Below are positions 7,090 to 15,076 of a stretch of 23,559 nt of DNA, piece after piece (positions within the stretch are counted from its first letter, which is position 1; each line of letters begins with the position of its first letter). The notes beneath the pieces were generated by a model. It was given only the letters and a program-made list of their open reading frames with translations. It had not been told where the DNA came from and did no database searches. Position numbers and translations under genes: made by a program. Source of the stretch: an uncultured Bacteroidales bacterium (GTDB taxonomy: Bacteria > Bacteroidota > Bacteroidia > Bacteroidales > P3); NCBI GenBank assembly GCA_947097635.1, contig CAMURW010000002.1, forward strand, positions 1-23,559, read 5' to 3'.

Positions 7090-7755
7090 GGAAATTATTT
7101 CTTTTGGGCTCTTTTATGGCAGGTAGAAAACATATTCCACGTCTGTCACAGATATTTGCTCTCAAATTCGTAAATGATTATCAACAAAATACTTATTTTA
7201 ACCTTCGTCCTAAAAAGTAGCATCAATGTTATGACTATCCGTGCATCTGGAGAAAACGACGCGTCCCTGTGGACGAGGTGGCAGCACTTTTGGCACTTTG
7301 GTGCAGAAGCGATGCAGGCATGGTACTGAGGTGATATTAGTGTGGGATGTGTACGAGATGATGAGGGTAATAGAGGAAAGTTTACAGATCGGGGGTACGC
7401 TGCGAGGTGTACTTGATTGGGATGACACTTTCGCTCATAATCCAAAATATGTTGACGTGTTTCCTGCTCATTCCCTTCGGGGTTGCCTCCGCTTCAAGCA
7501 GAAAACGTCGCCGCCTACCGCTCAGTTCCCAATAAATACCCATAGCCGTTTTATAATATGACGCAGGAGTGTGAGTTGCGGAATTTAGTTTTATTAAAAA
7601 AACGCTGATTTATGCGAAAAACTCTGTATCTTTGCAAATCGGTACGAGGGTGATTTTTATGTGAAAGTGCTAAAAGTTAGTGACTTGCAAGTATTCTCGC
7701 GCCTGTTTTCTCCTTATAAATTACTTCTGAAACCGAAGATAACTATATTTTAGTA
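7090..7755. other. Gene-poor region with an odd GC-rich block
   Basis: No convincing gene lies between the glyA promoter and the lipoprotein gene at 7756. The frames that stay open here (for example 7241-7561 on + and 7146-7445 on -) have protein-unlike composition, so I reject them as genes. The GC-rich block at about 7213-7445 carries small palindromes, such as GCAC-TTTG-GTGC and GTCC-ctgt-GGAC, and looks like a non-coding repeat or decayed sequence. The lipoprotein promoter is at 7627-7634. Confidence 0.5.
7627..7634 (+). promoter_or_regulatory. Promoter element upstream of DUF3089 lipoprotein
   Basis: TATCTTTG is an exact TAnnTTTG -7 element. The expected -33 TTTG is not clear. It is about 120 nt upstream of the ATG at 7756, implying a 5' leader of roughly 115 nt. 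Confidence 0.6.
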
Positions 7756-8730
7756 ATGAAGATGATGAGATACACATTGATGATGATAAGCCTGCTGCTT
7801 CCCGTTTTGCTGGCGAGCTGCAGAAGCCAAGAAGACACTATACGCGAGTATATTCCGCCAGCTCCCGATTACGAAGATAGCACGATGTGGTATGTGAGGC
7901 AACACGATGCCACAGGAGATGGGGTTGACGTGTTCTATGTAGTATCCACCTGGACGGCGGACTGGACGACCCCCGATGGGCTGGTGTGCCACTACGCCGA
8001 TGTGTGGAGCCCGGAACACAGAAGCCTTATGGACAGGGAGATAGGTCCTGTGGGCGACTACATGGGCGTGGGCAACAATTTCTATGCCCCCTACTATCGC
8101 CACACGACGATAGAGGCCTATACCTCGATGAACGACGATACCATACGCCGTCGTTGTGTTCTGCCCATGCAGGATGTGAAGGATGCTTTCGATTATTTCT
8201 ACGCTCATCGCGACACCACGCGCCCTTTCATCCTCGCTGGTTTCAGCCAGGGGGCACAGGCGGTGGTGGCACTGATGAAACATATTTCCGACCAGCAGGC
8301 CAGGAAACTGGTGGCGGCATATGTGATGGGCTACAAAGTGACACCCGACGACACAGCACAATGTCACAGGATACGTCCGGCCAGCGACAGTGCCGATGTC
8401 GGCGTGACGATATGCTACAACACCGTGAAGGACGTGAGATATGTGAAGCCTGTCGTCGCCAAGCCCTGCGTGTGTTGCATCAACCCCGTTAACTGGCGTA
8501 CCGACAGCGTGCCCGCCCTGCTTCACGACACGATTACAGTCACCTGCTCACCCTACTGCCATGTGCTGGTGGTGCAAGGCTACGAGGGCAACGAATATCC
8601 CCCCATAGGCAACATACTGAACAATGGCGATATCCATGGCTGCGAGCCTTGGCTCTACAAGGAGAGCCTGCAGCGCAACATCGTCCTTCGCACACGTGCC
8701 TGGCGACAGGTCCGCTCGTGGATGAAATAG
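7756..8730 (+). CDS. DUF3089 family alpha/beta-hydrolase lipoprotein
   Basis: The 324-residue product starts with a hydrophobic signal peptide that ends in a lipobox (LLASC, lipidated Cys22), so it is a lipoprotein of the cell envelope. The mature part has the alpha/beta-hydrolase nucleophile elbow GFSQG with S164 preceded by RPFILA, and upstream NNFYAPYYRH. This combination is typical of DUF3089 proteins, predicted serine hydrolases of unknown substrate. A late His in SPYCHVLVVQGYEG could complete the triad, but this is inference. It is a single gene, convergent with the carboxypeptidase downstream. A second ATG at 7765 is an alternative start and does not change the signal peptide prediction. 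Confidence 0.85.
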   Translation: MKMMRYTLMMISLLLPVLLASCRSQEDTIREYIPPAPDYEDSTMWYVRQHDATGDGVDVFYVVSTWTADWTTPDGLVCHYADVWSPEHRSLMDREIGPVGDYMGVGNNFYAPYYRHTTIEAYTSMNDDTIRRRCVLPMQDVKDAFDYFYAHRDTTRPFILAGFSQGAQAVVALMKHISDQQARKLVAAYVMGYKVTPDDTAQCHRIRPASDSADVGVTICYNTVKDVRYVKPVVAKPCVCCINPVNWRTDSVPALLHDTITVTCSPYCHVLVVQGYEGNEYPPIGNILNNGDIHGCEPWLYKESLQRNIVLRTRAWRQVRSWMK

Positions 8731-8871
8731 TTAGAAGCTGCAATGGCGGCCAAAAAAGCCAAGATATGGTCTTGTTCGTTTGCGTACGATGATGCTGTGT
8801 GCTTTCCTCTTCAGATATGAGAGTATTTCACGGAGAACGGGGAAAGGTGATAGCATGAACTGCTGCCATGT

Positions 8872-8912
8872 GGAAATCAGCGTTTTAGCATTATGCGTAC
8901 CTGCTGATTTCC
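8872..8912. repeat. 10-bp perfect inverted repeat across a stop codon
   Basis: GGAAATCAGC (8872-8881) and GCTGATTTCC (8903-8912) are perfect inverted copies with a 21-nt loop. They straddle the TGA stop of the minus-strand carboxypeptidase gene (8877-8879). In the minus-strand mRNA this stem includes the last codons, and no T-run follows, so it is not a classical terminator. It may protect the 3' end or affect termination between the convergent genes. Confidence 0.55.
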
Positions 8913-10304
8913 GCAGCGCAGGATGTAGATGCCCGAAGGCAGACGGAGCTGTATCTCCGCAGTGCCGGAAGGGTAGCGAAGCAAGCAGTGTCCGTAGGTA
9001 TCTAGAAGTTCTATGGGCTGTCGTGATACTTCGGTGAGTGTGATGTGTCCCGTTGTGGGGTTGGGATAGGCGAGGGGGCTGTTCCCTGTGCAGGCGGCGA
9101 TGCCGATGTTCGGCATGTCGTTGTCGTCGTTAGTGTCTGGCAGGAAGGTGGTGTCACGCAGTGCGCTGTAGATATAGTTGACGAAGGGGTGTTGGTATGC
9201 TTTCCAATAAGCGGGTAGCATGGACGAGGGTAGTTTTTTGTGTAGGGATATCTCCATCGTCATTTCCAAGCAGTCCATTTTTGCGTTCACCCAGTCCTGA
9301 CGACCATTGGGAATTACGTACCAGTCGCCGCCTACGATGTATCCTTGCGGCAGCACGGTGGTCATTGTTATCTCACTTTGGTTGGATCGTAGGGTGTCGA
9401 TGAATTGTTTGCACACCTTTTTCCACCAGGCGTTCGAGGGGTGTAAGCGTTCGCTGCTTTCGAAGCTGTCCCAGGGATAGTTTAGTACCTCCGATCCTCC
9501 ATGCAGGTTTGCCGACAGGCGGAAACGATGTGCCTGGAAATAGGTTATCATGGCAGTGTTTTCGGGCTGTTGCGGCGTGAGGGGGGCACTGCCGAAGGGA
9601 TCTGGGTAGTTGCGATTGAGGTCCACGTTGTTGGCATTATAGCGTTGCGAGCCTCCTATGGCGTTGTCGCCAGAGTGATAGGTGCCGTCTGGATTGGCCA
9701 GGGGGTTGATGTAAATCTGAAGGGAGTCCAGTAGGTGGGTGTATAGGCTGTTGGTGCCATATCCCGCCAGCAGCGTGTCTATGAGGTGTAGCATCAGCTG
9801 AAAGCCAGCCAGTTCGTCGCCGTGGATGGTGGAAGAATAGAAGAATTGAGGTTTTGTGCTGTCCGGCAGCTGGCGACTGGATAGTTTGGCACATAGTATC
9901 AGCCTGCCCTGCACAGAGGTACCGATGGTGTCTATGCTGCATAGCGAGGGATATTCTGTGGCAAAGCGCTGCATCATCTGCTGATATACGCCGTAGGTGG
10001 GATAGTGGTCCCACTGCTCCATTTCCTCTATGTCGTTTGCCATGGTAAGTCCCTTTGGGACTGGATTTTCGGGGTATTCTTCGTAACGGAAAATGGCTTG
10101 TTGAAGAGCTTTTTTCTCATCGGCATTAGCGTAAACAATGTAAAAGGAGTCCTGGCGGCTGTCTATGCTTGCGATGCGGCTTAGCAGAGGCGTACGTGCC
10201 GGATTCGGCTCGGTCACTATCAGCCGTTCCTGCGCCCTTTGCATTTGCGGCAGCAGCATTGTCGCCAGCGCAAGGCAAACAAGTTTGTGGAACATGTTAT
10301 CCAT
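8877..10304 (-). CDS. Secreted M14 zinc carboxypeptidase with T9SS sorting domain
   Basis: The 475-residue product has an N-terminal signal peptide (about residues 1-24, ending near QRAQ). The M14 domain spans roughly residues 98-360. Zinc ligands are H161 and E164 (IHGDE) and H268 (NLHGG); substrate-binding N230-R231 is in DLNRNYP and the catalytic glutamate is E351 (TMEISLHK). Residues about 403-475 form a Por-secretion-type C-terminal domain: LAYPNPTTGHITL, a beta-rich stretch, and RLPSGIYILR near the end. This marks it as cargo of the type IX secretion system, so it is probably released or attached at the cell surface, where it cleaves C-terminal residues from peptides. It is the last gene of a minus-strand run after manA, 24 nt away. 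Confidence 0.9.
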   Translation of the reverse strand: MDNMFHKLVCLALATMLLPQMQRAQERLIVTEPNPARTPLLSRIASIDSRQDSFYIVYANADEKKALQQAIFRYEEYPENPVPKGLTMANDIEEMEQWDHYPTYGVYQQMMQRFATEYPSLCSIDTIGTSVQGRLILCAKLSSRQLPDSTKPQFFYSSTIHGDELAGFQLMLHLIDTLLAGYGTNSLYTHLLDSLQIYINPLANPDGTYHSGDNAIGGSQRYNANNVDLNRNYPDPFGSAPLTPQQPENTAMITYFQAHRFRLSANLHGGSEVLNYPWDSFESSERLHPSNAWWKKVCKQFIDTLRSNQSEITMTTVLPQGYIVGGDWYVIPNGRQDWVNAKMDCLEMTMEISLHKKLPSSMLPAYWKAYQHPFVNYIYSALRDTTFLPDTNDDNDMPNIGIAACTGNSPLAYPNPTTGHITLTEVSRQPIELLDTYGHCLLRYPSGTAEIQLRLPSGIYILRCGNQQVRIMLKR

Positions 10305-10328
10305 AATAATATCAGGTGCAGTTGTACT

Positions 10329-11516
10329 TCAGTGTTTCTTGCAGTGGTAGTTGCATTGGTCGTGTCCGTCGTGATTGCAGTTGCAATGTTCGTGTTCTTC
10401 GTCGATAGTATCGTTCACGGACGACATATCGTCATCCTCGTCCACGAAGTCGTCGGGATTTTTGTCGCCTATGTAGCGGGCTGTCCAGTCCATGTCAGCG
10501 CCGTGTCTCAGTTCGTCGTCCTTGTAGCTTTCCGGGTCTATGTATATCTCCAGCAGCTTGGCGGGAAACTCGCAATGCAGTTCCACATCTTGTGCCACGG
10601 CGGGTACCAGCACACATTCTCCGGCGTGGAAGGGTACTATCTTGTCCAGTGCCTTTACTGCTGCTATCCCTTCCGTGCAGAGGTATGCCACAAAGCTGTC
10701 TAGCTGCGAGAAGTCCTTGCGCAGGCTCTTGGTCAGCGAGATAAGGTTGGTGGTGAAGTGAGGGCAGTGTGCCAGTTGCACTGTCTTGTTTTCCTCATAG
10801 TGGTAATGTGTCTTGCCGTCTTTCAGTTCGCCGAAGTCGATTGCCGCCAGTGCTTCTGCTGTATGAAGTTCGCGCCGTTTGCCATTGGCATCGAGGCGGT
10901 TGTAGTCGTAGATGCGGTAGGTGCAGTCGCTAGTTTGCTGTATCTCGGCCAGCAGCAGCCCTTTTCCCAAGGCATGTACGCGTCCCGCTGGGATGAAGAA
11001 CACGTCGCCATTTTGGGGATGTTCTATGTGCAGTATGTCTTCCAGATGCCCCATTTGCAGTATCTTCTGGTATTCGTCGGCAGTGACGTCGATAGTGAAT
11101 CCGTCAACAATTTTTGCACCTTTCTCGGCCTCCATGATGTACCACATCTCTGTTTTGCCGTTTTCCATGCCGCGTTCTCGTGCCAACGTGTCGTCGGGGT
11201 GTACCTGAATGGAGAGTTTGTCGTTAGCGTCGATAATCTTGATGAGCACGGGAAACTCGTTGCCGAAGCGCAGGTAGTTGCGCTCTCCCACCAATTCGCC
11301 CATGTATATCTCTAGTGCCTCGCTGAGGTTGTTGTTGGCAAGAAAGCCGTTGGCAATAACGCTTTCGTTATCTTCCACTCCGCTCAGCGTCCACAGTTCG
11401 CCGCAGTTGGGCAGTGGGTCGTAGTTAAAACCTAGTCCTTTTATCTTGTTGCCGCCCCAAATTTTGTTTTTGTAGAGGGGCAGGAATTTCATGGGGTATA
11501 ATGATGTCTCTTCCAT
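10329..11516 (-). CDS. manA: Mannose-6-phosphate isomerase, class I, with metal-binding-like tail
   Basis: The enzyme interconverts mannose 6-phosphate and fructose 6-phosphate, feeding GDP-mannose and fucose synthesis or mannose use. I chose the ATG at 11516 (MEETSLYPMKFLPLYKNKIW), giving 395 residues, because the conserved KFLPLYKNKIWGG starts just after it; an upstream ATG at 11549 adds 11 residues without family similarity. Zinc ligands are Q104 and H106 (IQVHPDD), E123 (KTEMWYI) and H181 (AGRVHALG), and R201 lies in a YRIYDYNR segment. The catalytic part ends near residue 328. The remaining roughly 65 residues are an acidic linker and a His/Cys cluster (HEHCNCNHDGHDQCNYHC), absent from the roughly 320-residue Bacteroidetes enzymes I know. 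Confidence 0.92.
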   Translation of the reverse strand: MEETSLYPMKFLPLYKNKIWGGNKIKGLGFNYDPLPNCGELWTLSGVEDNESVIANGFLANNNLSEALEIYMGELVGERNYLRFGNEFPVLIKIIDANDKLSIQVHPDDTLARERGMENGKTEMWYIMEAEKGAKIVDGFTIDVTADEYQKILQMGHLEDILHIEHPQNGDVFFIPAGRVHALGKGLLLAEIQQTSDCTYRIYDYNRLDANGKRRELHTAEALAAIDFGELKDGKTHYHYEENKTVQLAHCPHFTTNLISLTKSLRKDFSQLDSFVAYLCTEGIAAVKALDKIVPFHAGECVLVPAVAQDVELHCEFPAKLLEIYIDPESYKDDELRHGADMDWTARYIGDKNPDDFVDEDDDMSSVNDTIDEEHEHCNCNHDGHDQCNYHCKKH

Positions 11517-11580
11517 AGCAAGTAATAAATGGTAGAAATTAGGTGCCACTATAAGTTACCGGCACCTGTGGAATAATATG

Positions 11581-12618
11581 TTATCTGTTGTTATCTATTA
11601 CATTTAGCAGCCTCTCGGCCTCCCACACGCGCACGTCGCGTGCCACTATTTTGCCTTGACGGTCCAATAGAATGATGTATGGCAGCCGCTCGATGTTCAG
11701 TTGCTGCATATAGAGTTCGTCCCATCCTTGTGGTGCTTTGTCGGACATGGCCCATACTGCTTGCGCTACTGCCTTGCTGCGCCGTATGGCAGCACAGAGG
11801 CTGTCCAGCTGATGCTTCTCGTTTTCCAGCCACGAAGGGCTTACCAGCAGGAATGTCGTAGTGGAAGAGAGTAGACTGTCCAGTGGCACCATGTTGCTGC
11901 TTTTCGTCAGTCTTTTAATCTTGGTGCTGGCAAGCGATGCTGCGTTGCTGCCTGCGGGGATGTCCCATTGTCCAAAGGGTATCGTCACGTCTGGTACCTT
12001 GCAGCCTTCGGCACTGCTTCTCATGGCCGCCGCCTTACGTTTCAGTAAAGGAAAATGATACGCCTCTGTTGCCTCTCCTGTCATGCGGCAGCACAGGCTG
12101 TCCAAGGCATCACAGTCGTCGTTGTAGTATAGCCACAGCAGGAAGGGGCTGTAGCGGCTGGCCAGGTGCTCGCTGACGTATTGCAGCAAAGCGACACCAT
12201 TTAGCCCATTGCCGCCCAAGGCTACGGCATCCTGGGAGCATATTTCCAGGGCATAGCGATATTCGCTGTTGCTGCGGCTGCCTGTGATGCGGCTGGACGA
12301 AGGCTGTGCGGGATTGTAGGCAATGGCAATCTCCGCGTTTTCCACCCACAGATAGAGAGGAGCCTTGTCGCCGATGGAGAGGGAGGCCACAGTAGGTTGC
12401 TTCACGTCTCCCGTGAAGATGAAAGAGCCTTTTCTGATGCGTTGTCTCGTCGCCTGCGGACGCGTCCCTGTGATATAGAGCGTCAACTGCGCAATGCCTG
12501 TTACGCCTTGCGGCACCGTGCCCGTAATAGTGAACCCTTGCGCTGCCGGTAAGCCTGGAAGGCAGGTTAACAGCACCAAGAAGAGCATGCAGATGCGGCT
12601 ATGTATGAGTTGTATCAT
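11581..12618 (-). CDS. DUF4369 protein with degenerate thioredoxin-like C-terminus
   Basis: The 345-residue product has an N-terminal signal peptide (residues 1-28, hydrophobic LFLVLLTCLPGLPA) and no lipobox, so it is probably periplasmic. Residues 29-110 (FTITGTVP, GSFIFTGDVKQPTVASLSI) match the beta-rich DUF4369 domain found before thioredoxin-like domains in Bacteroidetes. The C-terminal part has the fold marks of thioredoxin, TTTFLLVSPSWLENEKH (254-270) and RLPYIILLDRQGKIV (311-325, with the cis-Pro P313). The position of the CxxC is instead W263-L-E-N-E267, so the redox cysteines are lost. Function is unknown. It sits between a small lipoprotein (18 nt upstream) and manA. Confidence 0.8.
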   Translation of the reverse strand: MIQLIHSRICMLFLVLLTCLPGLPAAQGFTITGTVPQGVTGIAQLTLYITGTRPQATRQRIRKGSFIFTGDVKQPTVASLSIGDKAPLYLWVENAEIAIAYNPAQPSSSRITGSRSNSEYRYALEICSQDAVALGGNGLNGVALLQYVSEHLASRYSPFLLWLYYNDDCDALDSLCCRMTGEATEAYHFPLLKRKAAAMRSSAEGCKVPDVTIPFGQWDIPAGSNAASLASTKIKRLTKSSNMVPLDSLLSSTTTFLLVSPSWLENEKHQLDSLCAAIRRSKAVAQAVWAMSDKAPQGWDELYMQQLNIERLPYIILLDRQGKIVARDVRVWEAERLLNVIDNNR

Positions 12619-12636
12619 TTTAGGCGGATAGCGTCA

Positions 12637-12831
12637 TCAATAGGAACGGTAGGTGGAGCCGTTTTTCTTGTTGGTGCCACGCACCTTGTAGTTTTTGTTG
12701 ATGGTTTTGGATGTTTTTTGTTTGGAACGGTACATCGTTTTTTCAGAACTGCACGAGGTAACGCTGCCGAACATAGCAGCGATGCCCACCACCAAAAGGA
12801 ACGACAAAACTATCTTTGCTATCTTTTTCAT
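12637..12831 (-). CDS. Small basic lipoprotein
   Basis: A 64-residue product. Residues 1-26 are a signal peptide (MKKIAKIVLSFLLVVGI core) and SVTSC gives a lipobox with lipidated Cys27. The mature part is about 38 residues, rich in Lys, Ser, Thr and Tyr, ending KVRGTNKKNGSTYRSY, and is likely attached to a membrane. I do not know its function; small lipoproteins of this kind are common in Bacteroidales. It heads a minus-strand run that ends with the M14 carboxypeptidase and has a promoter-like sequence just upstream. Confidence 0.8.
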   Translation of the reverse strand: MKKIAKIVLSFLLVVGIAAMFGSVTSCSSEKTMYRSKQKTSKTINKNYKVRGTNKKNGSTYRSY

Positions 12832-12863
12832 TTTCGTAAGATTTATTCTATTTTTTTAATAAT

Positions 12864-12871
12864 CAAAAATA
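12864..12871 (-). promoter_or_regulatory. Promoter element for the minus-strand run
   Basis: On the minus strand this reads TATTTTTG, an exact TAnnTTTG match, about 32 nt upstream of the small lipoprotein start. The -33 element is weak. It would serve the four-gene minus-strand run (12831 to 8877). Confidence 0.5.
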
Positions 12872-12986
12872 TAAACGCACTTTCGCGGTTTGAAATAATG
12901 CCCGAACGACAACGCAAAATAACGACTTTTTTTTCAATTCCACAAATGATTTTGCATAATTTTTTCATCATGTCCGAGATTATTTG

Positions 12987-12994
12987 TAATTTTG
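12987..12994 (+). promoter_or_regulatory. Promoter element for the small membrane protein and efp
   Basis: TAATTTTG matches TAnnTTTG exactly and ends 31 nt upstream of the ATG at 13026. A definite -33 TTTG at 19 nt is not visible. It is divergent from the element at 12864-12871, so the two runs are transcribed back to back. Confidence 0.6.
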
Positions 12995-13025
12995 CATCCC
13001 GAAATTTGATAAATTTTGTATTGTT

Positions 13026-13289
13026 ATGTCCAGTGATACAGCTGCTAAAATCTTTGAATGGTGTTCCTATATTTTGATACTGGGTGCCACGGTGGTGTTC
13101 TTTTTGCTGAAAGACACCCCCGTCTTGCGCATCAATCTAACGCTGATAATACTGGTGGTGGCAGTGTATATGCGTGCATTGATGTACCGCAGTAAAATGC
13201 GCGTTGCCAACGATGAAAACGACGAGTTGAAACGCGACTTGCGGCAGCTCACCGCCATGTTGGCGCAAAAAGAGAAAGGTGATAAGTGA
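13026..13289 (+). CDS. Small two-helix membrane protein of unknown function
   Basis: The product is 87 residues. Two hydrophobic segments, about residues 12-29 (CSYILILGATVVFFLL) and 36-53 (INLTLIILVVAVYMRALM), predict two membrane helices. The remainder, about 54-87, is a charged segment rich in Asp, Glu, Lys and Leu that could form a coiled coil. No family is recognised. It is supported as a gene by an exact promoter element 31 nt upstream, a good start and its position 73 nt ahead of efp, with which it may be cotranscribed. Confidence 0.65.
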   Translation: MSSDTAAKIFEWCSYILILGATVVFFLLKDTPVLRINLTLIILVVAVYMRALMYRSKMRVANDENDELKRDLRQLTAMLAQKEKGDK

Positions 13290-13362
13290 CGCTTCTTCGA
13301 CACACTGCTGTCTGATGACAACACACCCACGACAATAATTTATTTTTTAATACTAAAATTTT

Positions 13363-13929
13363 ATGGCTACTACTGCTGATATTAAGAACGGTCTCTGCAT
13401 CAATTTCAACAACGACATCTACGCGATTGTGGAGTTTCTGCATGTGAAACCTGGTAAAGGCTCTGCCTTCGTGCGCACCAAGATGAGAAGCGTGAAAACG
13501 GGCCGCATTCTGGAAAACACCTTTCCCAGCGGCGCTAAGATTGACATCGTGCGCGTGGAACGCAGACCCTACACTTTCCTCTACAAGGACGGCGACCTGT
13601 ATAATTTCATGCATGCCGAGACTTTCGAGCAGATTGGCATCGAAAAGAAAATCATCAATGCGCCCCAGTTCCTCAAGGAGGGACAATATGTGGAAATCAC
13701 TGTCGAGGCCGACACCGAAACCCCTCTCACCTGCGAGTTGCCTGCGTTGATAGATACCGTGGTTACCTACACCGAACCTGGCGTGAAAGGCAATACTGCC
13801 ACCAACGCCATGAAGGATGCTACGGTGGATCCTGGCGTGAAAATACGTGTACCCTTGTTCATCAACACCGGCGAGAAAATACGTGTGGACACCCGCACCT
13901 GCGAATATGCCGAACGTATCAAAGACTGA
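13363..13929 (+). CDS. efp: Elongation factor P
   Basis: EF-P binds between the P and E sites and helps the ribosome form bonds at polyproline stretches. The 188-residue product is of normal length. It has the KOW-like N-terminal domain with the loop HVKPGKGSAFVRTK, in which K32 is the residue modified in many bacteria (here the lysine type). The OB-domain segments include PYTFLYKDGDLYNFMHAETFEQ and the C-terminal family segment TNAMKDATVDPGVKIRVPLF. No modification enzyme gene is in the window. It is followed by a clear terminator. Confidence 0.98.
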   Translation: MATTADIKNGLCINFNNDIYAIVEFLHVKPGKGSAFVRTKMRSVKTGRILENTFPSGAKIDIVRVERRPYTFLYKDGDLYNFMHAETFEQIGIEKKIINAPQFLKEGQYVEITVEADTETPLTCELPALIDTVVTYTEPGVKGNTATNAMKDATVDPGVKIRVPLFINTGEKIRVDTRTCEYAERIKD

Positions 13930-13971
13930 TGCAGCGCCGGCCTGCCATACTTCAAGAAAAGTGAACACAGT

Positions 13972-14021
13972 GCAATTAGCAACTCCACGATACACACCGT
14001 GAAGTTGCTAATTGCCTTTTT
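13972..14021 (+). terminator. Terminator after efp
   Basis: GCAATTAGCAACTCCACG (13972-13989) pairs with CGTGAAGTTGCTAATTGC (13998-14015) as an 18-bp stem with one mismatch and an 8-nt loop, followed by CTTTTT. The next ORF can be extended back to 13999, but that start is inside this stem, which argues for the later start at 14059. Confidence 0.9.
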
Positions 14022-14058
14022 CCCCGCCGACACAACCATTACCCATAGGCAAATGATA

Positions 14059-15075
14059 ATGATGAAAAGATATAAGCTGCTGGCAGTCCTGCTGGTTATG
14101 ACCACTGCCGTAGCTATGACATCCTGTAAGGGCGACAAGAATAAGGTCTCCGCCGCCGATGCGGCACCGCCTGTGGACTATGCTGCCGCCCGCACACCCG
14201 ATTTCAACGCCGATAGCGCATATCGTTTTGTGAAAGAGCAGCTGGAATTCGGTGTCCGCACGCCAGGCAGCAAAGGCCATAGCCAATGTCGTGAATACCT
14301 GACGCGGCAGATGCGCCGGTTCTGCGACACGGTAGTGTTGCAGAACTTCAACGCTACCCTGTGGGACGGCACGCAGGTTCGTGGCACCAATATTATTGCT
14401 TCGCAGAATCCCGGCAACCAGGAACGCATCTTGCTGGCGGCACATTGGGACAGCCGCTTGTGGGCGGATCACGATAAGGACGATGCCAACCGCAAAACCC
14501 CTATTCCGGGAGCCAATGACGGTGCCAGTGGGGTGGCCCTGCTGATGGAGATGGCACGAGTGATGTCGCAGATGCCTCCCTCAATAGGCATCGACTTTAT
14601 TTTCTTCGATCTGGAGGATCAGGGCATTCCCGAATGGGCAGACACCTACAAAGACAACACTTGGTGCCTAGGTTCGCAATACTGGGCACAGAACAAGCAT
14701 GTGCCATTCTACGGTGCTGTGTATGGCGTGCTTTTCGATATGGTGGGAACCCCGGAACCTCGTTTCACCAAAGAGGGTTTCAGCCGCCAATATGCCTCCG
14801 GCGTTACCGACAAGTTGTGGAAAACAGCAGCGGCACTGGGCTATGGCAAAGTGTTCGTGGACATGCCTACGGACCCTATCCTGGACGACCACATGTACGT
14901 GAACCGTCAGGGGGGCGTGCCTATGGTAGACATCGTGCAGAACAGCGTCAGCACCAGCTTCTTCGAACACTGGCACACCGTGGGCGACGATTTGTCCAGT
15001 GTGGATGCCAATACGCTGAAACTGGTTGCCGAGGTAGTAATGAAGACCGTCTATGGAGACTATGGCGCGAAGTAA
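14059..15075 (+). CDS. M28-family lipoprotein, glutaminyl-peptide cyclotransferase-like
   Basis: With the ATG at 14059 the product is 338 residues. It begins with a signal peptide ending in a lipobox (AMTSC, Cys23), so it is anchored in the envelope. The ATG at 13999 lies inside the efp terminator and would displace the signal peptide, hence this start. The M28 core shows AAHWDSR (H129, D131), GANDGASG (D154), DLEDQG (E186, D187) and DDHMY (H278), the residues that bind zinc and act as base in M28 peptidases and in glutaminyl cyclases. In Bacteroidetes such lipoproteins are best known as glutaminyl cyclases, which form N-terminal pyroglutamate on exported proteins after signal peptide cleavage. 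An aminopeptidase activity is the alternative. The next gene starts 1 nt after its stop. Confidence 0.85.
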   Translation: MMKRYKLLAVLLVMTTAVAMTSCKGDKNKVSAADAAPPVDYAAARTPDFNADSAYRFVKEQLEFGVRTPGSKGHSQCREYLTRQMRRFCDTVVLQNFNATLWDGTQVRGTNIIASQNPGNQERILLAAHWDSRLWADHDKDDANRKTPIPGANDGASGVALLMEMARVMSQMPPSIGIDFIFFDLEDQGIPEWADTYKDNTWCLGSQYWAQNKHVPFYGAVYGVLFDMVGTPEPRFTKEGFSRQYASGVTDKLWKTAAALGYGKVFVDMPTDPILDDHMYVNRQGGVPMVDIVQNSVSTSFFEHWHTVGDDLSSVDANTLKLVAEVVMKTVYGDYGAK

Positions 15076-15076
15076 C

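Noticed and set aside
7241..7561. Open frame of 106 codons upstream of the DUF3089 lipoprotein
   Set aside because: Composition is unlike a protein, no domain is recognisable, and another frame on the opposite strand is equally open.
7750..8526. Open frame of 258 codons antisense to the DUF3089 lipoprotein
   Set aside because: His- and Val-rich shadow of a well-supported gene with a lipobox and GFSQG motif.
13999..14058. Earlier start of the M28 lipoprotein
   Set aside because: It lies inside the efp terminator stem and would put about 20 residues ahead of the signal peptide.
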